64,000 nucleotides of DNA from assembly GCF_009829075.1 (NCBI RefSeq), contig NZ_WUQZ01000010.1, forward strand, positions 1 through 64,000, in the 5' to 3' direction. This DNA comes from Sphingobacterium composti (GTDB taxonomy: Bacteria; Bacteroidota; Bacteroidia; Sphingobacteriales; Sphingobacteriaceae). Made by a program: the position numbers and the translations under genes. Below the pieces are notes generated by a model, which was not told the DNA's origin, ran no database searches, and saw only the letters and a list, made by a program, of their open reading frames with translations. Positions 22,017 to 32,466 of this stretch are shown here, piece after piece; the stretch's first letter is position 1; each line of letters opens with the position of its first letter.

Positions 22017-24512
22017 TTATTTGTAACGTTCTGCCAACGTCTTCATGAAAAATCCTCCTACTACACTTCTCGCTTTGAAATTCTCGCGAATACCAGTTTG
22101 TCCATTATAAAAATCATTCAGTGGAACTCTAGTTTCTGCATTCAAGGCATGGAAATATACACGATCTACTAAAGCATCAAATTGAGATTTGTTAGGTGCA
22201 AATGTCGCTGTCCACATAATCCAATCGTTCTTAGTAAAAGCACTTCTGTTGTCAAGTGGTACGCCATATTTCATTTGTTTGGTCAAATAGTAGTTGATTT
22301 CCTTATCATAAACTTCTTGTGGAAAGAGATTTAGCTTCAATACTTTGTCCCACACTAAATTATATTTAAGACTCCAAGTATTCTTATTATCAAATGTCAA
22401 AGCATAATGGTCGCCTGCATCAGCCATTTTCATCCAATTTTTTACCATTTCATCTGCAATAGCTCTATACTTTTGTGCAGTTTGATTTTCACCAATAGCT
22501 TCAGCCATTTGCGCATAACAAGCAATTCCAACTATAGCTTTTACAGATAAATTTACATTACGTGCTAAATGTCCTGCAAAATCATCTGTACATAATTGTG
22601 TTTTCGGATCAAAACCTTCTTTTACCAAATAGTCTGTCCACATCGTGAGCGTCTTCCAATGCTTTTTTGCATAGCTCATATCTTTCTGTACATGAGCAAT
22701 TGCTGCAGTAAGGATAACCATATTGCCCGATTCTTCTACTGGCATGGGTTCTCCATAAGTCTGACCATTAGCCAATGGATAAGTTCCTAAGTCATGTGCC
22801 GCCCACTCGTAAGGATATTTTCCACTTTCAGTGAAATAAAATATTCCTGTAAGCATACCTTTCAACAACTCTGGATTATATAACAAATACAATGGTGCTG
22901 ATGGATATGTTACATCTACTGTATTGATGAATCCCCCACTATTATTCTCCTTGGACAACCATAGTAATTCTTTCTCAGGACTTTCAACCAAGGTATGTGC
23001 TGCAATACTTTGTCGGTAAGCTAATACATTTAAGTGTGCATATTTGACTCCACCAGCTTTTACAGCTTCAGCTTGCATCTGTTTATCAAAAGCTCTACAT
23101 TTTGCCAGTATCTTATTATAATCTAATGCGGCTTGCGCTAATTGATCTTCAAACACAGCATTGCCAGTGCGATTCCAATATGGGCGTAAATTCTGTTTAA
23201 AATATTGTATTGCCAATACCTCATCATAGCCCAATTGAATAAATTTACTTGTTTCATTTTTAGTTACTTGGTCAAAAGCTAATACTGTATTTAGTGCTAA
23301 GTTTTTACCTTTTAAAGCACGTGTCGATGTCTTTCCACTGCGAAAATCTGCTAATGCCTTTGAACCTTCTGTTAGATATTGAACTGCTTTATCTTTATTT
23401 TGTGTCACAACATAAAAATATCCCCAGTCTATTCGCATATCATCTGCAGCTTTCTGTAGAAATGGTTGCTCTACAGTACCCACTTTTAAGATGTTAAGGT
23501 TTTTTGCTATATATTGCTTCGCCTCTACTTCTTGGCTAGGTCTGTACACCGCGATATTTGAAGATGCGGATAAGAGAACTTTTGCTGTATGTGTTTTATT
23601 ATCGTTGGATTTCAGACTATAAGTGATATAAGAAACAGGTCTTGCCAATACATCCAAATCATCCATTAAAAGTGGAGAAGTAAACATAACTTTTAAATCA
23701 ACCGCCCCTGCTTTGAAATTGTAAATTGTACTTGTCGCCGTAAACTCTACTCCTGTCTGCTTTGCGACTTGCATTTTTGGTCCGGTCTCTTTTGGTTTAT
23801 TTACTAACCCAAAATCCAAATAACGTCCTCCTGCTGAATTCTTTAAGTGAATAGCAATGATATTGTTTCCTTTCTTTAGGTCAGATTTTTGAAGTGGAAT
23901 ATGTGTGAATGTGCTTGTCCAGCCAATTTTACTGTACACAGATTTACCATTTAAATATACCTCTACATTATCATCGTGATTTAATTTCAAGAATAATTCA
24001 TTTATAGTACTTACATCCGAAATGTCAAAAGTACGACGTACCCAGATTTGATCAGAATTCCATCTTGTCTTGTAATCACCATTATCTCCAATCGGTGCTG
24101 CACCATTTTTCCAATTACTAGCATCATATCTCAAGGATTTCCAGTCACCTTTTGGCTCTTGTAGCGTATAGTCAACTGTAAACGCTTTTTCTTCAGCCGT
24201 ATGAAGAAGAGGAGTATAATAAGCAGGCTCTTTACCCATAAATCGATACAATTGTCCATCGACCTCCACTACTCCCAATAAAGAATTATCCGCATCTGTC
24301 CAATGTTTAGTCACAGAAGCATGTAATTCATCAGTCATTGACCAAATACTAAAATTAGGGTTATGCGTAATTAATGGATAAGCGGGCGCAATTCGTTCTT
24401 GTGCATTAACTTGGATAAAATTGAAGAACAAAATGAACCCAGCAATGATGTAGATGTAAAAGGTAGTTAGTGTAGGGATCAGCGCAATCTGCCTAGCAAA
24501 AAAAATATTCAT
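22017..24512 (-). CDS. Secreted glutaminase-family protein (DUF4965/DUF5127 type)
   Basis: The 831-residue protein starts with a hydrophobic signal segment ending near NAQ (about residue 37). ERIAPAYPLITHNPNFSIWS opens the region typical of Bacteroidota glutaminase-family proteins related to fungal GtaA. The family core follows with TKNETSKFIQLGYDE, and the C-terminal (alpha/alpha)-barrel-like part has GTYPLANGQTYGEPMPVEES and GGFFMKTLAERY. Residues about 125-240 (WVRRTFDISDVS to YLDFGLV) look like an inserted jelly-roll domain, as in carbohydrate-binding modules. It would be periplasmic or surface-exposed and act on glutamine, peptides or a related substrate. True activity is unproven for most bacterial members. 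It is monocistronic with its own terminator. Confidence 0.82.
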   Translation of the reverse strand: MNIFFARQIALIPTLTTFYIYIIAGFILFFNFIQVNAQERIAPAYPLITHNPNFSIWSMTDELHASVTKHWTDADNSLLGVVEVDGQLYRFMGKEPAYYTPLLHTAEEKAFTVDYTLQEPKGDWKSLRYDASNWKNGAAPIGDNGDYKTRWNSDQIWVRRTFDISDVSTINELFLKLNHDDNVEVYLNGKSVYSKIGWTSTFTHIPLQKSDLKKGNNIIAIHLKNSAGGRYLDFGLVNKPKETGPKMQVAKQTGVEFTATSTIYNFKAGAVDLKVMFTSPLLMDDLDVLARPVSYITYSLKSNDNKTHTAKVLLSASSNIAVYRPSQEVEAKQYIAKNLNILKVGTVEQPFLQKAADDMRIDWGYFYVVTQNKDKAVQYLTEGSKALADFRSGKTSTRALKGKNLALNTVLAFDQVTKNETSKFIQLGYDEVLAIQYFKQNLRPYWNRTGNAVFEDQLAQAALDYNKILAKCRAFDKQMQAEAVKAGGVKYAHLNVLAYRQSIAAHTLVESPEKELLWLSKENNSGGFINTVDVTYPSAPLYLLYNPELLKGMLTGIFYFTESGKYPYEWAAHDLGTYPLANGQTYGEPMPVEESGNMVILTAAIAHVQKDMSYAKKHWKTLTMWTDYLVKEGFDPKTQLCTDDFAGHLARNVNLSVKAIVGIACYAQMAEAIGENQTAQKYRAIADEMVKNWMKMADAGDHYALTFDNKNTWSLKYNLVWDKVLKLNLFPQEVYDKEINYYLTKQMKYGVPLDNRSAFTKNDWIMWTATFAPNKSQFDALVDRVYFHALNAETRVPLNDFYNGQTGIRENFKARSVVGGFFMKTLAERYK

Positions 24513-24829
24513 ACGGAAATAAAAATTTTAGTCTATAATTCGTTAGTTTTTCAAATTCTTATAGCTGTTCGTCTATCAACAATCTATAAAGATTTATGAA
24601 TAACAAATAAAATAGTAATATTTTAAAATAAACCATCACTTTGTCTCGTAATTCCGTCAATTCTTATCACAGTAGTAATCCCACACTATAATTTGATATT
24701 TATAGAGTCAAACAGTCCTATATTAGGATATGAACACCGAACAAAAAAACACGTGAATATAAACTATCTCAATAGTCAATGGTTCATTTTACAAGCAGAC
24801 GCATCCAAAATTACTTAATAGACACAGAT

Positions 24830-25573
24830 ATGTTAACTACAGATAAGGAAAAGCAAGAGTCAACCGCATTTTACAAGAAAGCATTAGAAATGCTGAACTC
24901 CAGTGAATGTCAATTTATGCTAGGTGGTGCCTTTGCTATGTTTCGGTACACGGGCATTTTTCGTGACACAAAGGATTTAGATATATTTTGTAAAAGCAGC
25001 GAATACCCGCGTATACTCAAATATTTTGCTGAAAAAGGTTATCGCACCGAAGTAACGGATGCGAGGTGGTTAGCTAAAGTATTTCATGGAGATTATTTTA
25101 TTGACATCATATTTGATACCGTAAACAACATCTGTACGGTCGATGATTCATGGTATGAACGAGCCACCATTGGAGAATTCGCCGCTGTACCTGTTAAGTT
25201 TATACCAGTGGAAGAGCTTATTTGGTGTAAAATCTATGTACAAAACCGAGAAAGAAACGACAATGCAGATGTTAATCATATTCTGCTGAAATATGGCGCA
25301 AATGTGGATTGGAAAATCCTTTTTCAGCGCCTAGACACGCATTGGCATCTCCTACTCGCACAACTTCTCATATTTCAATTTGTATATCCCTCCGAGTATA
25401 GAGATATCATTCCTAAATGGCTTTTTGATGAATTGATTCGGCGAGCTAATGAACAGTATGAATTGCCTGCCCCTATTGAGCGTGTATGTAGGGGGCCGCT
25501 AATCGACCAAACACAATATCAGGTGGATGTAAAAGAATGGAATTATAAAAGCTACACTATAACCACTGTCTAA
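24830..25573 (+). CDS. Nucleotidyltransferase-like protein
   Basis: The protein has 247 residues from the start chosen at 24830 (MLTTDKEKQES). The frame is open to 24779, but the additional residues do not look conserved. The minimal nucleotidyltransferase motif is clear: FMLGGAFAMFRYTG followed by RDTKDLDIF (Gly-Gly and Asp-x-Asp pair), with a third acidic strand at YFIDIIFD. Such MNT-like proteins range from antitoxins and toxins (AbiEii/MenA-like) to aminoglycoside-type transferases. It precedes a metallophosphoesterase by one base, so the two are co-translated. The biological role is unknown. Confidence 0.75.
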   Translation: MLTTDKEKQESTAFYKKALEMLNSSECQFMLGGAFAMFRYTGIFRDTKDLDIFCKSSEYPRILKYFAEKGYRTEVTDARWLAKVFHGDYFIDIIFDTVNNICTVDDSWYERATIGEFAAVPVKFIPVEELIWCKIYVQNRERNDNADVNHILLKYGANVDWKILFQRLDTHWHLLLAQLLIFQFVYPSEYRDIIPKWLFDELIRRANEQYELPAPIERVCRGPLIDQTQYQVDVKEWNYKSYTITTV

Positions 25574-25574
25574 T

Positions 25575-26312
25575 ATGGCTAATAGAAAGAAAACTAAAAT
25601 TGCAGCAATGGCTGATATACATACAAAAATCACGGATAAAGGAATATTGAGAAATGCCTTCGAAGAAATAAATGAAAATGCAGATGTGCTTGTCATATGT
25701 GGTGACTTAACCGATACTGGGGATGAAGAAGAAGCGCAAATATTGGGCGAAGGACTCGAAGTGCTGCGTATTCCTGTGATTGGTGTTCTGGGAAATCACG
25801 ATTACGAAAAAGGACGGCAAAAAGTAATTAAGCAAATACTATCAGAACATAAGATGACAATATTAGATGGTGAATCTATTGTCGTACAGGATGTAGCCTT
25901 TGCTGGAGTAAAAGGATTTGGTGGAGGCTTTGAACATTATATGTTGTCTTTATTCGGAGAAGATATGATGAAACAATTTGTTCACGAGGCAGTTAATGAA
26001 TCTTTGCAATTGGATCGAGCCCTTACGCGATTAGAACAGGAATGTCCCGATTTGCCCAAAGTGGTGTTAATGCATTATGCACCTATAAAAGATACCATCA
26101 TCGGCGAACCAGAACAGCTTTTCCCATTTTTAGGATCATCACATTTAGCTGAACCATTAACCCGTAGGCAGGTATCACTCGCTTTTCATGGCCATGCACA
26201 TGCCGGCACGCACAAGGGACAAACAACTAGTAAAATTCCTATATACAATGTTGCGCTACCAGTATTAAGGAAAATAAATAAGGAGCAACATTATATTATT
26301 GTAGAAGTATAA
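25575..26312 (+). CDS. Metallophosphoesterase
   Basis: The 245-residue calcineurin-like phosphoesterase has the metal-binding motifs in order: ADIH near 13-16, CGDLTDTG near 40-47, GVLGNHDYEKG near 69-79, VLMHYAP near 163-169 and FHGHAHAG near 201-208. It is cytosolic and would hydrolyse a phosphomono- or diester. It starts one base after the stop of the nucleotidyltransferase, a tight pair that suggests addition and removal of a phosphate-type group, although that link is inferred. It is convergent with the regulator gene (26 bases between stops). Confidence 0.88.
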   Translation: MANRKKTKIAAMADIHTKITDKGILRNAFEEINENADVLVICGDLTDTGDEEEAQILGEGLEVLRIPVIGVLGNHDYEKGRQKVIKQILSEHKMTILDGESIVVQDVAFAGVKGFGGGFEHYMLSLFGEDMMKQFVHEAVNESLQLDRALTRLEQECPDLPKVVLMHYAPIKDTIIGEPEQLFPFLGSSHLAEPLTRRQVSLAFHGHAHAGTHKGQTTSKIPIYNVALPVLRKINKEQHYIIVEV

Positions 26313-26338
26313 CTAAAAACCGTAATTAAGCTGTAGGA

Positions 26339-29197
26339 TTATAAAGTAGAGAGGTATTCACCTAAGCTTATCTTAGTAGGTATGTTTAATTTTTTTCTAA
26401 GACGATAACGGTGTATTTCAACACCTCTTACAGAGATACTTTGTAATTGAGCAATTTGTTTAGTCGAAAAATTGAGCCTTAAATAAGCACAAACTTTCAA
26501 GTCATTACGAGAGAGTTCAGGATGCTTTTGTTTTAACCTACTGAAGAAACCATCATTTAGTTCATCAAAATGCGATGCAAACTGATCCCAATGGGTAGTA
26601 TTGTTTTCTACATCCTTAAGTAGAGATGTGATACGACTTAAATCGGTATCCTGATCGATATGGGCAAATTTCGAAAGCTCCACACGTAATTTTGTAAGCG
26701 CACCAGAATTTTCCATAAGCTGCATACTTGTGCTTGCAAGTTCTTTGGTTTTAGCCAATACTTCATGTTCCAATTTCTCATTCTGTAGCTTTACAATTTC
26801 TTTTTCATTTTTATCCACCTCTAATTGATGAATATATCGAAGTTGTTCCATTTCTTTTTCATACTTGAGTTGCTGATTTTCCCACGCTCTTTTTTGCATG
26901 TTATACGCGTAATAAATGACTAGTATAAGCAGTAAAAAATAGAACAGATAAGCCCAAATGGACTTATACCAAGGTGGCAATATGCGAAAATGAAAGGAGC
27001 TAATTTCTGATTCTTGATTGAGGTTATTTTTAACTTTTATCTTGAAGTTATATATCCCACTCGGAAGATTTGTATAATCCTTTTCTGTATTACTAGACCA
27101 AGGAGACCATGTCTTGTCGTAACCTTCCAACCAAAAACTATAGGACACATGTTCATAAATTCCAAAATTGGGCGACGAAAACTCAAAATGAAATGAGTTG
27201 TACATGGAATTCAATACAATAAGGTCCTTCTCTGTAGTCCCTCCATGTAGTACGCTATCTTGATTTCCTATGGCAACTATAGAAGAAATTAACGCTTTAG
27301 GACGCGATCTTTCCTTCATATACTTTTGAAAATTTACATGCAAAATACCTTTTTCAGATCCGATGTACACATTTTGATCATCGTAAGCATATATATTTTC
27401 AAATCCAGAGGTATGCATACCTTCTATTTCTGGGAAATAGATTATTTCATATTTCTTTGTATCATAATCCAGTTTAGCTACACCAACTTTTTTCTCACTA
27501 CAAAACCAAATGTTCCCTTTTCGGTCTTCCATCAGGTATTTTACTGGAATATTATTGAAAACATCTAGACGCGAGGATGCATAAAACCTACCTTGTGCAT
27601 CATCATATTCATAAAGACCATTTTGGGTAGCGAATACAATTCCTTGCCCAATTTTATATACATAATTTTGATAGCTAGACGGTAATCCTTCCTTTTGTGT
27701 AAAAAGCTTGGTGTCGTAATTGGTTTGAGCCTCGTTTACTTTAATCTGGTATATTCCACGGTAAGGATGAGAAGCCCAAATATATTTATCATCCAATTCT
27801 AAGAAACGAAATGAGTCAAATGTTCCTTTCAATTTCCGAATCAAACTGAATTTATTTCCATCATACCCAAGCAAATCAAGTCCATGATATGTACCCACCA
27901 AACTATATTTGATGGGATAAACCGCAGATAATGGCAATGTAAGCCAAGAGCCTACACCGTTAATTATTGGATTTATTTTATCTTCATTGATTTCTAGTAT
28001 GCCTGTATTATGGGTTAACAACAAATGTCCATTCAATTCATTTAAGCGCCATGCCTCTCCACCATCGCTACCGTTTACCAATTGAAATTTTCCAGGTGAT
28101 TGACTTTGATCAGTAATATTCTTATTTAACATCGCCCTATACACACCATTGGATGAAGACAAATAAAGACTATTATCAAATACACGAGTTGAATACCCAG
28201 TGACATCGTATTCAATGTTTGGACGAAGGTAGCGTATACCAGCTCCATAACTTATTACTGCGATAGCGTTATCTATAGCGGCCCAAATATTTTGTTGATT
28301 GTCAACAAATACAGTCGAAACATTTTTATTTGATAAGCCTTCAGTAACACCGATTTGTTCTAAGAATTTACCTTCACGTAAGGTTCGAATCATACACCCA
28401 TCCGTAGCAGTAGCGAATACATATGTATAGTCATCAATCTTCGCAAATGAAGGGGTGTATAAGGTATGACTTGGTGAAGCCGAATGCGGTGTCAGATTCT
28501 TGTTGTGTAGTAAAAATGATTTGTTGTTCTGCAAAAATACTAGCGTACTATCTTTTGTAATATCCAATATTCCAGCGATTTTGGCCTTTTGAAAATGTGT
28601 TGCTTTGGCCACATTAATCCATTGGTTATTCTCAAAAGACAATAAACCGTTTTCTCGTTCTTGTGCATACAATTTGCCTGATACATGGTCCATATATTCC
28701 CACTCCACTGATGCAGGATACACTTTTATTTTATTGGACTGGAAACAGAAAATATAATTGGATGACATAAAGTAAATGCCATTTTCATATTCTACCGTAT
28801 ACCAGACATCCGCAAACTGTCGATAGGCTTCAGGAATTAGCGAATAAAGTGATGTATATTGGAGTCCAGTCTGTTTGGTTTGTTCAAAATACCCAAATTC
28901 TCCTTGACCACCGACATAGATTCGATCTTTGTCAGCAATGTATATTGAGCGAACTATTGTCTGATTGGGTAATTTGTATTGTTTCCAATATTTTCCATCA
29001 AAAGTCAACAGACCTTCATTATTACCAAAATACATTATTCCTTTGCTATCTTGACGGATATCATAAGTGCGACTCCCACCCTGAAAAACAGACTTTCCAT
29101 AATTATTTACAAGCGGAGCACCTAATGGATTTTGAGCCATAACAGTACCAAAACCTAGAAAAAATAAACAGAATACAAGTAGGTTTAATCGATTCAT
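26339..29197 (-). CDS. Membrane-bound regulator: beta-propeller sensor, Y_Y_Y domain, LuxR-type HTH
   Basis: The 952-residue protein has a signal peptide (residues 1-21), a periplasmic propeller-like sensor of repeated strands (YDIRQDSKGIMYFGNNEGL and the later NIWFCSEKKVG are Reg_prop-type), a Y_Y_Y domain around 665-735 (YSFWLEGYDKTWSPW), one transmembrane helix around 745-765, a coiled coil to about 840 and a C-terminal LuxR-like helix-turn-helix (LRLNFSTKQIAQLQSISVRG). There is no histidine kinase or receiver domain, so sensing is coupled directly to DNA binding or to a protein partner. It is divergent from the SusC gene at 29379 and is the likely local regulator of the glucan locus. Confidence 0.88.
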   Translation of the reverse strand: MNRLNLLVFCLFFLGFGTVMAQNPLGAPLVNNYGKSVFQGGSRTYDIRQDSKGIMYFGNNEGLLTFDGKYWKQYKLPNQTIVRSIYIADKDRIYVGGQGEFGYFEQTKQTGLQYTSLYSLIPEAYRQFADVWYTVEYENGIYFMSSNYIFCFQSNKIKVYPASVEWEYMDHVSGKLYAQERENGLLSFENNQWINVAKATHFQKAKIAGILDITKDSTLVFLQNNKSFLLHNKNLTPHSASPSHTLYTPSFAKIDDYTYVFATATDGCMIRTLREGKFLEQIGVTEGLSNKNVSTVFVDNQQNIWAAIDNAIAVISYGAGIRYLRPNIEYDVTGYSTRVFDNSLYLSSSNGVYRAMLNKNITDQSQSPGKFQLVNGSDGGEAWRLNELNGHLLLTHNTGILEINEDKINPIINGVGSWLTLPLSAVYPIKYSLVGTYHGLDLLGYDGNKFSLIRKLKGTFDSFRFLELDDKYIWASHPYRGIYQIKVNEAQTNYDTKLFTQKEGLPSSYQNYVYKIGQGIVFATQNGLYEYDDAQGRFYASSRLDVFNNIPVKYLMEDRKGNIWFCSEKKVGVAKLDYDTKKYEIIYFPEIEGMHTSGFENIYAYDDQNVYIGSEKGILHVNFQKYMKERSRPKALISSIVAIGNQDSVLHGGTTEKDLIVLNSMYNSFHFEFSSPNFGIYEHVSYSFWLEGYDKTWSPWSSNTEKDYTNLPSGIYNFKIKVKNNLNQESEISSFHFRILPPWYKSIWAYLFYFLLLILVIYYAYNMQKRAWENQQLKYEKEMEQLRYIHQLEVDKNEKEIVKLQNEKLEHEVLAKTKELASTSMQLMENSGALTKLRVELSKFAHIDQDTDLSRITSLLKDVENNTTHWDQFASHFDELNDGFFSRLKQKHPELSRNDLKVCAYLRLNFSTKQIAQLQSISVRGVEIHRYRLRKKLNIPTKISLGEYLSTL

Positions 29198-29378
29198 GAT
29201 GTAAGCAATAGGCTAATGATGTATTGTTGAAGTAGGCTAAATATAGCTAATTTAATGCAAACAAGCGTACATGATGTATAAATGATGTAGTATAAGACTA
29301 GGTTTTAACTTACCATTGCACCTAATTTTGAGCAACTGAATTATAAACCAATTTTCTACACTTTTAATTTTAGCGTGC

Positions 29379-32300
29379 ATGAAAAACAAATTACTGAGCT
29401 ATGCCTTAGTTATTACAATGTCTTTTATACCTGGAATCATTCTAGCACAAACAAAGACTATAACGGGCAAGATTTACAATGAACAGGGAGCCGCCATTGC
29501 AGCAGCGACCATACGTGTTAAAAACACAAACACTAGTGGAACAAGTAGTACAGATAACGGAACCTACACCCTCCAAGTTTCAGAATCAGCAGATTCATTA
29601 ATTGTTTCTGCAATAGGCTATTCAACCAATACTGTCGCTATCCGTGGCAATGTGATTGATATACAATTACTCGTGAGCAGTGCTCAAAATTTAGATGAAG
29701 TCATTGTCGTTGGGTATGGTACGCAGCGTAAAGGAGATCTGACTGCGCCTATTGCAACCGTCGATATGCAGGAAGTATTGAAAAGAACAGTGTCCTCTCC
29801 TATGGATGCATTGCAAGGAAGTGTAACAGGATTACAAATTGTGAGTGCAGGCGCTCCCGGATCTACACCTACGGTTCGTATTCGTGGTGTAGGATCTTTT
29901 AATAACGAAAGCCCGCTTTATGTCGTTGATGGAATGTTTATGGATAATATTAATTTCCTTAATCCCAATGACATCGCTGATATATCCGTATTAAAAGATG
30001 CTTCGGGTGCAGCTATTTATGGTGTGCGTGCTGCAAATGGTGTGATTATCGTCACAACTAAGAAAGGTACGTTGAATATGAAAACAAAAGTTAGCTACAC
30101 GGGCTATGCAGGTTTTCAATCAGCCACCAACTTACTCAAAATGGCAAATGGAGAACAGTATGCAAAATACGCGACTGCTGTGGGTAATCAAGCTATAGTA
30201 GACAACTCCATCACAAAATTTGGCGGGCAGAATGGCGTTCCAACCACCAATACCGATTGGTACAACGAGTTATTACGTTCAAACGCATTAATTCAAAACC
30301 ACAATATCGAAGTCCAAGGCGGTAGTGATAAGATTACATATTCCTTCGGTATGAATTATGTGGATCAAGATGGAATCATGGATGCGAAGAATTACGATAG
30401 AAAATATAATATCCGTACCCAAACAGAAGCACGAGTAGCATCGTGGTTGAAGATTGGATTCACTGCACATTTAAATAATTTCAATGCTTTCTCCCCAAAT
30501 AGTACGGCTTTCAGACAGGCTTACTTTGCTTCGCCACTTTACCCGTCCCATGATCCAAATTTAGAATTAGCAGATCCAGTAAAGTTTGGTTCTAGCACTA
30601 GTCTAGGAATGACGTCTGGCTTTTGGTTTAATAACCCATTGGCTACGGCATATTACAACCATAATGCGACTAAAGGCATACAAATATTGCCAAGCGCGTA
30701 CATAGAAGCTCAATTTTTAGAAAACAAACTAACTTTTAGGTCGCAATTAAGTCAACGCTACCAGTCCACACATAATATTCAATACAGCCCGGTATACTAT
30801 ATCGATAATGATCAGCGTAACCAACGGTCTTATTTACGTTCTGGACAAGGTAGAAATAGCAATTATATAGTAGATAATTTGTTGACTTACAAAGATGGCG
30901 CGGACAAACATCATTGGACTATCTTGCTAGGTCAATCTACACGTGAAGAGCGTTGGCGCGATACCTGGGTATCGGCGAATGATGTTCCGCAGGCTGAAGA
31001 ATTTTGGTATGTAGGACAAGGTGCGCAAGGTATTGGATCGGCAACTGGGTATGGTGAAGGAGGACTTCGTAATGCTGGCGTATCTTTCTTCACAAGAGGG
31101 ACTTATGATTACGACAATAAATATTTATTGACAGCTACATTCCGTGCAGATGGTAGTTCCAAATACCAAACTAAGTGGGGCTATTTTCCTTCCGTAGGTC
31201 TAGGTTGGGTAATAAACCGTGAGAAGTTCATGGAAGATCAATCCCTATTTGATCTATTGAAAATAAGAGGAAGCTGGGGGCTGTTGGGTAATGATGGTAT
31301 TCAACCCAATGCTGGCTATGGTATCGTGAATTCAGGTAATAATTTCTCCGGTATATTTGGTAGTACGGGATCAGCAAACGGTGTCCGTGAACCAGGTTAT
31401 CGTGTAGGTAGATTCTTCACACAAGTACGTTGGGAAGTCGTGGAAGAATGGGATGCAGGTCTTGACTTTGCCTTATTAAATAATCGTCTTGAAGGTACTG
31501 TAGATTACTACTACCGCCAGACCAATGACCTTGCTTTCAGCCGCCCTATTCCATTTATGTGGGATCGCGTCTATGGAAACTGGGGATCTGTTGCAAACAG
31601 CGGCTGGGAAGTTTCGTTAAATTGGAAAGATCAAGTTGGACAGTTCGCCTATAAATTAGGAGCAAATGCGACTACATTAAACAATAAAGTACTTGATATT
31701 GGTGCATTAGCTAATATTCAAAATGGATTCCCTGAATGGAGTGCTGAATTTCCAACACGTATAGTGCCAAATGAACCAATAAATTATTACTACGGTTATG
31801 AAGTTGCAGGGGTTTATCAAAATCAAGCTGAAATAGCAGCAGACCCAATCGCAAGCGCATACAATGAAGCGAACCCTGGTGCGCCAATTCAACCCGGTTA
31901 TTTGCGCTACAAAGATCAGAATAGCAATGGCGAATTGGATGAAGCAGACCGTATTAACCTCGGAAACTACCTACCTAAATTAACGTATGGCTTCAACATT
32001 GGAATGTCGTATCAAAAATTTGATTTGAGTGTTGCCTTACAAGGTGTTGCTGGAAATAAAATCCACAACCTAAACCGTGCTATGCGTAGAAAATATCCAC
32101 AAATGAATGCGGATGCAGCTTTTATGGATAACCTGTGGACGGCAGAAGGTTCTACAAACGAATATCCATCGGCGCAAGGTTCTGTAGCATCTTGGAATCT
32201 ACAAGCAAGTTCTTTCTTTGTAGAAAGCGGCGCATATTTACGTATTCAAAATATACAGTTAGGTTACAACTTTAATTTGAATACTATTCCTGTTCGTGTA

Positions 32301-32435
32301 TTCGCTACTGCGGATCGTCCTGCGATATTCACACGCTATAATGGATTTACACCAGAAGTGTCAGGAATGGGCTTTGATACGAATGTATACCCTATTGCAT
32401 CCACCTACAGTTTCGGTTTTAACGTGACATTCTAG
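29379..32435 (+). CDS. SusC-family TonB-dependent outer-membrane transporter (glucan locus)
   Basis: The 1018-residue porin imports oligosaccharides with the SusD lipoprotein, powered by TonB. Signal peptide 1-23 (MKNKLLSYALVI), a carboxypeptidase-regulatory-like domain at about 25-105, the TonB-box region DEVIVVGYGTQRKGD near 107-121, the plug with SPLYVVDGMFMDNIN and AAIYGVRAANGVIIVTTKKG, then the 22-strand barrel, ending in the aromatic TYSFGFNVTF. There is no STN domain, so it is not a FecR-type transducer. The SusD gene follows after 31 bases. Substrate assignment to beta-glucan comes from the enzyme gene downstream. Confidence 0.95.
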   Translation: MKNKLLSYALVITMSFIPGIILAQTKTITGKIYNEQGAAIAAATIRVKNTNTSGTSSTDNGTYTLQVSESADSLIVSAIGYSTNTVAIRGNVIDIQLLVSSAQNLDEVIVVGYGTQRKGDLTAPIATVDMQEVLKRTVSSPMDALQGSVTGLQIVSAGAPGSTPTVRIRGVGSFNNESPLYVVDGMFMDNINFLNPNDIADISVLKDASGAAIYGVRAANGVIIVTTKKGTLNMKTKVSYTGYAGFQSATNLLKMANGEQYAKYATAVGNQAIVDNSITKFGGQNGVPTTNTDWYNELLRSNALIQNHNIEVQGGSDKITYSFGMNYVDQDGIMDAKNYDRKYNIRTQTEARVASWLKIGFTAHLNNFNAFSPNSTAFRQAYFASPLYPSHDPNLELADPVKFGSSTSLGMTSGFWFNNPLATAYYNHNATKGIQILPSAYIEAQFLENKLTFRSQLSQRYQSTHNIQYSPVYYIDNDQRNQRSYLRSGQGRNSNYIVDNLLTYKDGADKHHWTILLGQSTREERWRDTWVSANDVPQAEEFWYVGQGAQGIGSATGYGEGGLRNAGVSFFTRGTYDYDNKYLLTATFRADGSSKYQTKWGYFPSVGLGWVINREKFMEDQSLFDLLKIRGSWGLLGNDGIQPNAGYGIVNSGNNFSGIFGSTGSANGVREPGYRVGRFFTQVRWEVVEEWDAGLDFALLNNRLEGTVDYYYRQTNDLAFSRPIPFMWDRVYGNWGSVANSGWEVSLNWKDQVGQFAYKLGANATTLNNKVLDIGALANIQNGFPEWSAEFPTRIVPNEPINYYYGYEVAGVYQNQAEIAADPIASAYNEANPGAPIQPGYLRYKDQNSNGELDEADRINLGNYLPKLTYGFNIGMSYQKFDLSVALQGVAGNKIHNLNRAMRRKYPQMNADAAFMDNLWTAEGSTNEYPSAQGSVASWNLQASSFFVESGAYLRIQNIQLGYNFNLNTIPVRVFATADRPAIFTRYNGFTPEVSGMGFDTNVYPIASTYSFGFNVTF

Positions 32436-32466
32436 GCTATTTTAAGAAATAATTAAGAAGAAATTT

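Noticed and set aside
22017..24512. Glutaminase-family gene as part of the glucan locus
   Set aside because: Different strand, own terminator, and separated by the nucleotidyltransferase-phosphoesterase pair.
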